A stretch of DNA of 64,000 bases. Origin: Rhabditoides inermis (taxonomy: Eukaryota; Nematoda; Chromadorea; Rhabditida; Rhabditidae). Below are positions 61,365-64,000 of the stretch, piece after piece (the first letter of the stretch is position 1; each line of letters starts with the position of its first letter). The position numbers were made by a program, and so were the translations under genes. The notes below the pieces were generated by a model. It was not told the origin of the DNA. It ran no database searches and was given only the letters and a program-made list of their open reading frames with translations. The stretch lies in assembly GCA_963966185.1 (NCBI GenBank), contig CAWZYM010000407.1, forward strand, positions 366,001-430,000. The letters are read 5' to 3'.

Positions 61365-64000
61365 ACTTTCTATTGATGTGCTATTGTTTCTAACTTCTTC
61401 CTGACTTCTTCCTAACTTCTTCCTAACTTCTTCCTAACTTCTTCCTAACTTCTTTCTAACTTCTTCCTAACTTCTTCCTAACTTCTTCCTAACTTCTTCC
61501 TAACTTCTTCCTAACTTCTTCCTAACTTCTTCCTAACTTCTTCCTAACTTCTTCCTAACTTCTTCCTAATTTCTTCCTAACTTCTTCCTAACTTCCTATT
61601 GATGTGCTATTATTTCTAACTTCTTCCTAACTTCTTTCTAACTTTTTCCTAACTTCTTCCTAACTTCTTCCTAACTTCTTCCTAACTTCTTCCTAATTTC
61701 CTATTGATGTACTATTGTTTCTAACTTCTTCCTGACTTCTTCCTAACTTCTTCCTAACTTCTTCCTAACTTCTTCCTAATTTCTTCCTGACTTCTTCCTA
61801 ACTTCCTATTGATGTGCTATTGTTTCTAACTTCTTCCTGACTTCTTCCTAACTTCTTCCTAACTTCTTCCTAACTTCTTCCTAACTTCTTCCCAACTTCT
61901 TCCTAACTTCTTCCTAACTTTTTCTTAACGTCTTCCTAACTTCTTCCTAACTTCTTCCTAACTTCTTTCTAACTTCTTCCTAACTTCTTCCTAACTTCTT
62001 CCTAACTTCTTCCTAACTTCCTATTGATGTACTATTGTTTCTAACTTCTTCCTAACTTCTTCCTAACTTCTTCCTAACTTCTTCCTAACTTCTTCCTAAC
62101 TTCCTATTGATGTACTATTGTTTCTAACTTCTTCCTGACTTCTTCCGAACTTCTTCCTAACTTCTTCCTAACTTCTTCCTAACTTCTTCCTAACTTCTTC
62201 CTAACTTCTTCCTAACTTCTTCCTATTTTCTTCCTAACTTCTTCCTAACTTCCTATTGATGTGCTATTATTTCTAAGTTCTTCCTAACTTCTTTCTAACT
62301 TCTTCCTAACTTCTTCCTAACTTCTTCCTAACTTCCTATTGATGTACTATTGTTTCTAACTTCTTCCTAACTTCTTCCTAACTTCTTCCTAACTTCTTCC
62401 TAACTTCTTCCTAACTTCTTCCTAACTTCCTATTGATGTACTATTGTTTCTAACTTCTTCCTGACTTCTTCCGAACTTCTTCCTAACTTCTTCCTAACTT
62501 CTTCCTAACTTCTTCCTAACTTCTTCCTAACTCCTTCCTAATTTCTTCCTGACTTCTTCCTAACTTCCTATTGATGTGCTATTGTTTCTAACTTCTTCCT
62601 GACTTCTTCCGAACTTCTTCCTAACTTCTTCCTAACTTCTTCCTAACTTCTTCCTAACTTCTTCCTAACTTCTTCCTAACTCCTTCCTAATTTCTTCCTG
62701 ACTTCTTCCTAACTTCCTATTGATGTGCTATTATTTCTAACTTCTTCCTAACTTCTTTCTAACTTCTTCCTAACTTCTTCCTAACTTCTTCCTAATTTCC
62801 TATTGATGTACTATTGTTTCTAACTTCTTCCTGACTTCTTCCTAACTTCTTCCTAACTTCTTCCTAACTTCCTGTTGATGTACTATTGTTTCTAACTTCT
62901 TCCTGACTTCTTCCTAACTTCTTCCTAACTTCTTCCTAACTTCTTCCTAACTTCTTCCTAACTTCTTCCCAACTTCTTCCTAACTTCTTCCTAACTTTTT
63001 CTTAACGTCTTCCTAACTTCTTCCTAACTTCTTCCTAACTTCTTTCTAACTTCTTCCTAACTTCTTCCTAACTTCTTCCTAACTTCTTCCTAACTTCCTA
63101 TTGATGTACTATTGTTTCTAACTTCTTCCTAACTTCTTCCTAACTTCTTCCTAACTTCTTCCTAACTTCTTCCTAACTTCTTCCTAACTTCCTATTGATG
63201 TACTATTGTTTCTAACTTCTTCCTGACTTCTTCCGAACTTCTTCCTAACTTCTTCCTAACTTCTTCCTAACTTCTTCCTAACTTCTTCCTAATTTCTTCC
63301 TGACTTCTTCCTAACTTCCCATTGATGTGCTATTGTTTCTAACTTCTTCCTGACTTCTTCCTAACTTCTTCCTAACTTCTTCCTAACTTCTTCCTAACTT
63401 CTTCCTAACTTCTTTCTAACTTCTTCCTAATTTCTTCCTGACTTCTTCCTAACTTCTTCCTAACTTCTTCCTAACTTCTTCCTAACTTCTTCCTAATTTC
63501 TTCCTGACTTCTTCCTAACTTCCTATTGATGTGCTATTGTTTCTAACTTCTTCCTGACTTCTTCCTAACTTCTTCCTAACTTCTTCCTAACTTCTTCCTA
63601 ACTTCTTCCTAACTTCTTTCTAACTTCTTCCTAATTTCTTCCTGACTTCTTCCTAACTTCCTATTGATGTGCTATTGTTTCTAACTTCTTCCTGACTTCT
63701 TCCTAACTTCTTCCTAACTTCTTCCTAACTTCTTCCTAACTTCTTCCTAACTTCTTCCTAACTTCTTCCTAACTTCTTCCTAACTTCTTCCTAACTTCTT
63801 CCTAATTTCTTCCTAACTTCTTCCTAACTCCTTTCTAACTTCTTCCTAACTTCTTCCTAACTTCTTCCTAACTTCCTATTGATGTACTATTGTTTCTAAC
63901 TTCTTCCTAACTTCTTCCTAACTTCTTCCTAACTTCTTCCTAACTTCCTATTGATGTACTATTGTTTCTAACTTCTTCCTGACTTCTTCCGAACTTCTTC

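Larger units (their letters stand above)
18785..64000. repeat. Satellite B array (11-bp TAACTTCTTCC with 28-bp spacers)
   Basis: A tandem array of TAACTTCTTCC (A2 C4 T5, no G on +) runs to the window end. Common monomer variants are TGACTTCTTCC, GAACTTCTTCC, TAATTTCTTCC, TAACTTCTTTC, CAACTTCTTCC and TAACTCCTTCC, always in a repeated order. Every ~50-200 bp a 28-bp spacer appears: TAACTTC, then CTATTGATGTR (R = A or G), then CTATTGTTTC. 28 is not a multiple of 11, so it shifts the register by 6. Both strands have stops in all frames (TAA on +, TAG on -), so nothing is coding. No transposon insertion or unique sequence is seen in 45.2 kb. The array continues beyond the window. Confidence 0.98.

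Noticed and set aside
18785..64000. Telomeric repeat, because the minus strand contains TTAGG every 11 bp
   Set aside because: The unit is GGAAGAAGTTA, not a 5-6-bp telomere repeat, and it has HOR structure with spacers typical of satellites. TTAGG here is incidental.

Overview
The window is non-coding eukaryotic satellite DNA carrying a few transposon insertions, and I see no intact protein-coding gene. Eukaryotic origin is supported by megasatellite-style tandem arrays with higher-order repeat (HOR) structure, a textbook canonical Helitron, GT/AG splice-like signals with pyrimidine-rich acceptors, and an AATAAA signal. The repeated phrase 'AAGTTT...AAATCGGTT...GTTATG...CGGACA' inside the Helitron is common in invertebrate repeats, so an invertebrate heterochromatic or pericentromeric/subtelomeric block is my best guess. 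The species cannot be named from the sequence.

Layout: (1) 1-18784 is satellite A, an 11-bp based array, mostly arranged as 22-bp dimers (GAGTCTCATAT + GAGATTYRTTT), each with the 12-bp palindrome TCTCATATGAGA. It carries a 2178-bp HOR (exactly 99 x 22 bp). It is interrupted by two copies, identical as far as read, of a 1314-bp inverted-repeat element (4085-5398, 9429-10742), which lie 5344 bp apart because a satellite+element block was tandemly duplicated. It is also interrupted by one 2037-bp minus-strand Helitron (11077-13113). (2) At 18784/18785 satellite A switches abruptly to satellite B, which fills the rest of the window (45.2 kb). Satellite B is an 11-bp monomer TAACTTCTTCC, G-free on the + strand. 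It is interrupted every ~50-200 bp by a 28-bp register-shifting spacer built from two degenerate 11-mers (CTATTGATGTR and CTATTGTTT). It has nested long-range duplications, including a super-unit at offsets of exactly 9254 and 7177 bp.

Relative history inferred: satellite A HOR formation, then insertion of the 1314-bp element, then tandem duplication of the 5.3-kb block. The Helitron went into one satellite copy; homologous empty sites remain in neighbouring HOR copies. The boundaries are supported by arithmetic: removing 1318 bp (element + 4-bp target duplication) and 2037 bp (Helitron, no duplication) makes every marker-to-marker distance tested in satellite A a multiple of 11. The 1314-bp element contains GC-rich, exon-like islands with splice sites, a histone-type 3' stem-loop and a poly(A) signal. 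It looks like a captured gene fragment rather than a working gene.
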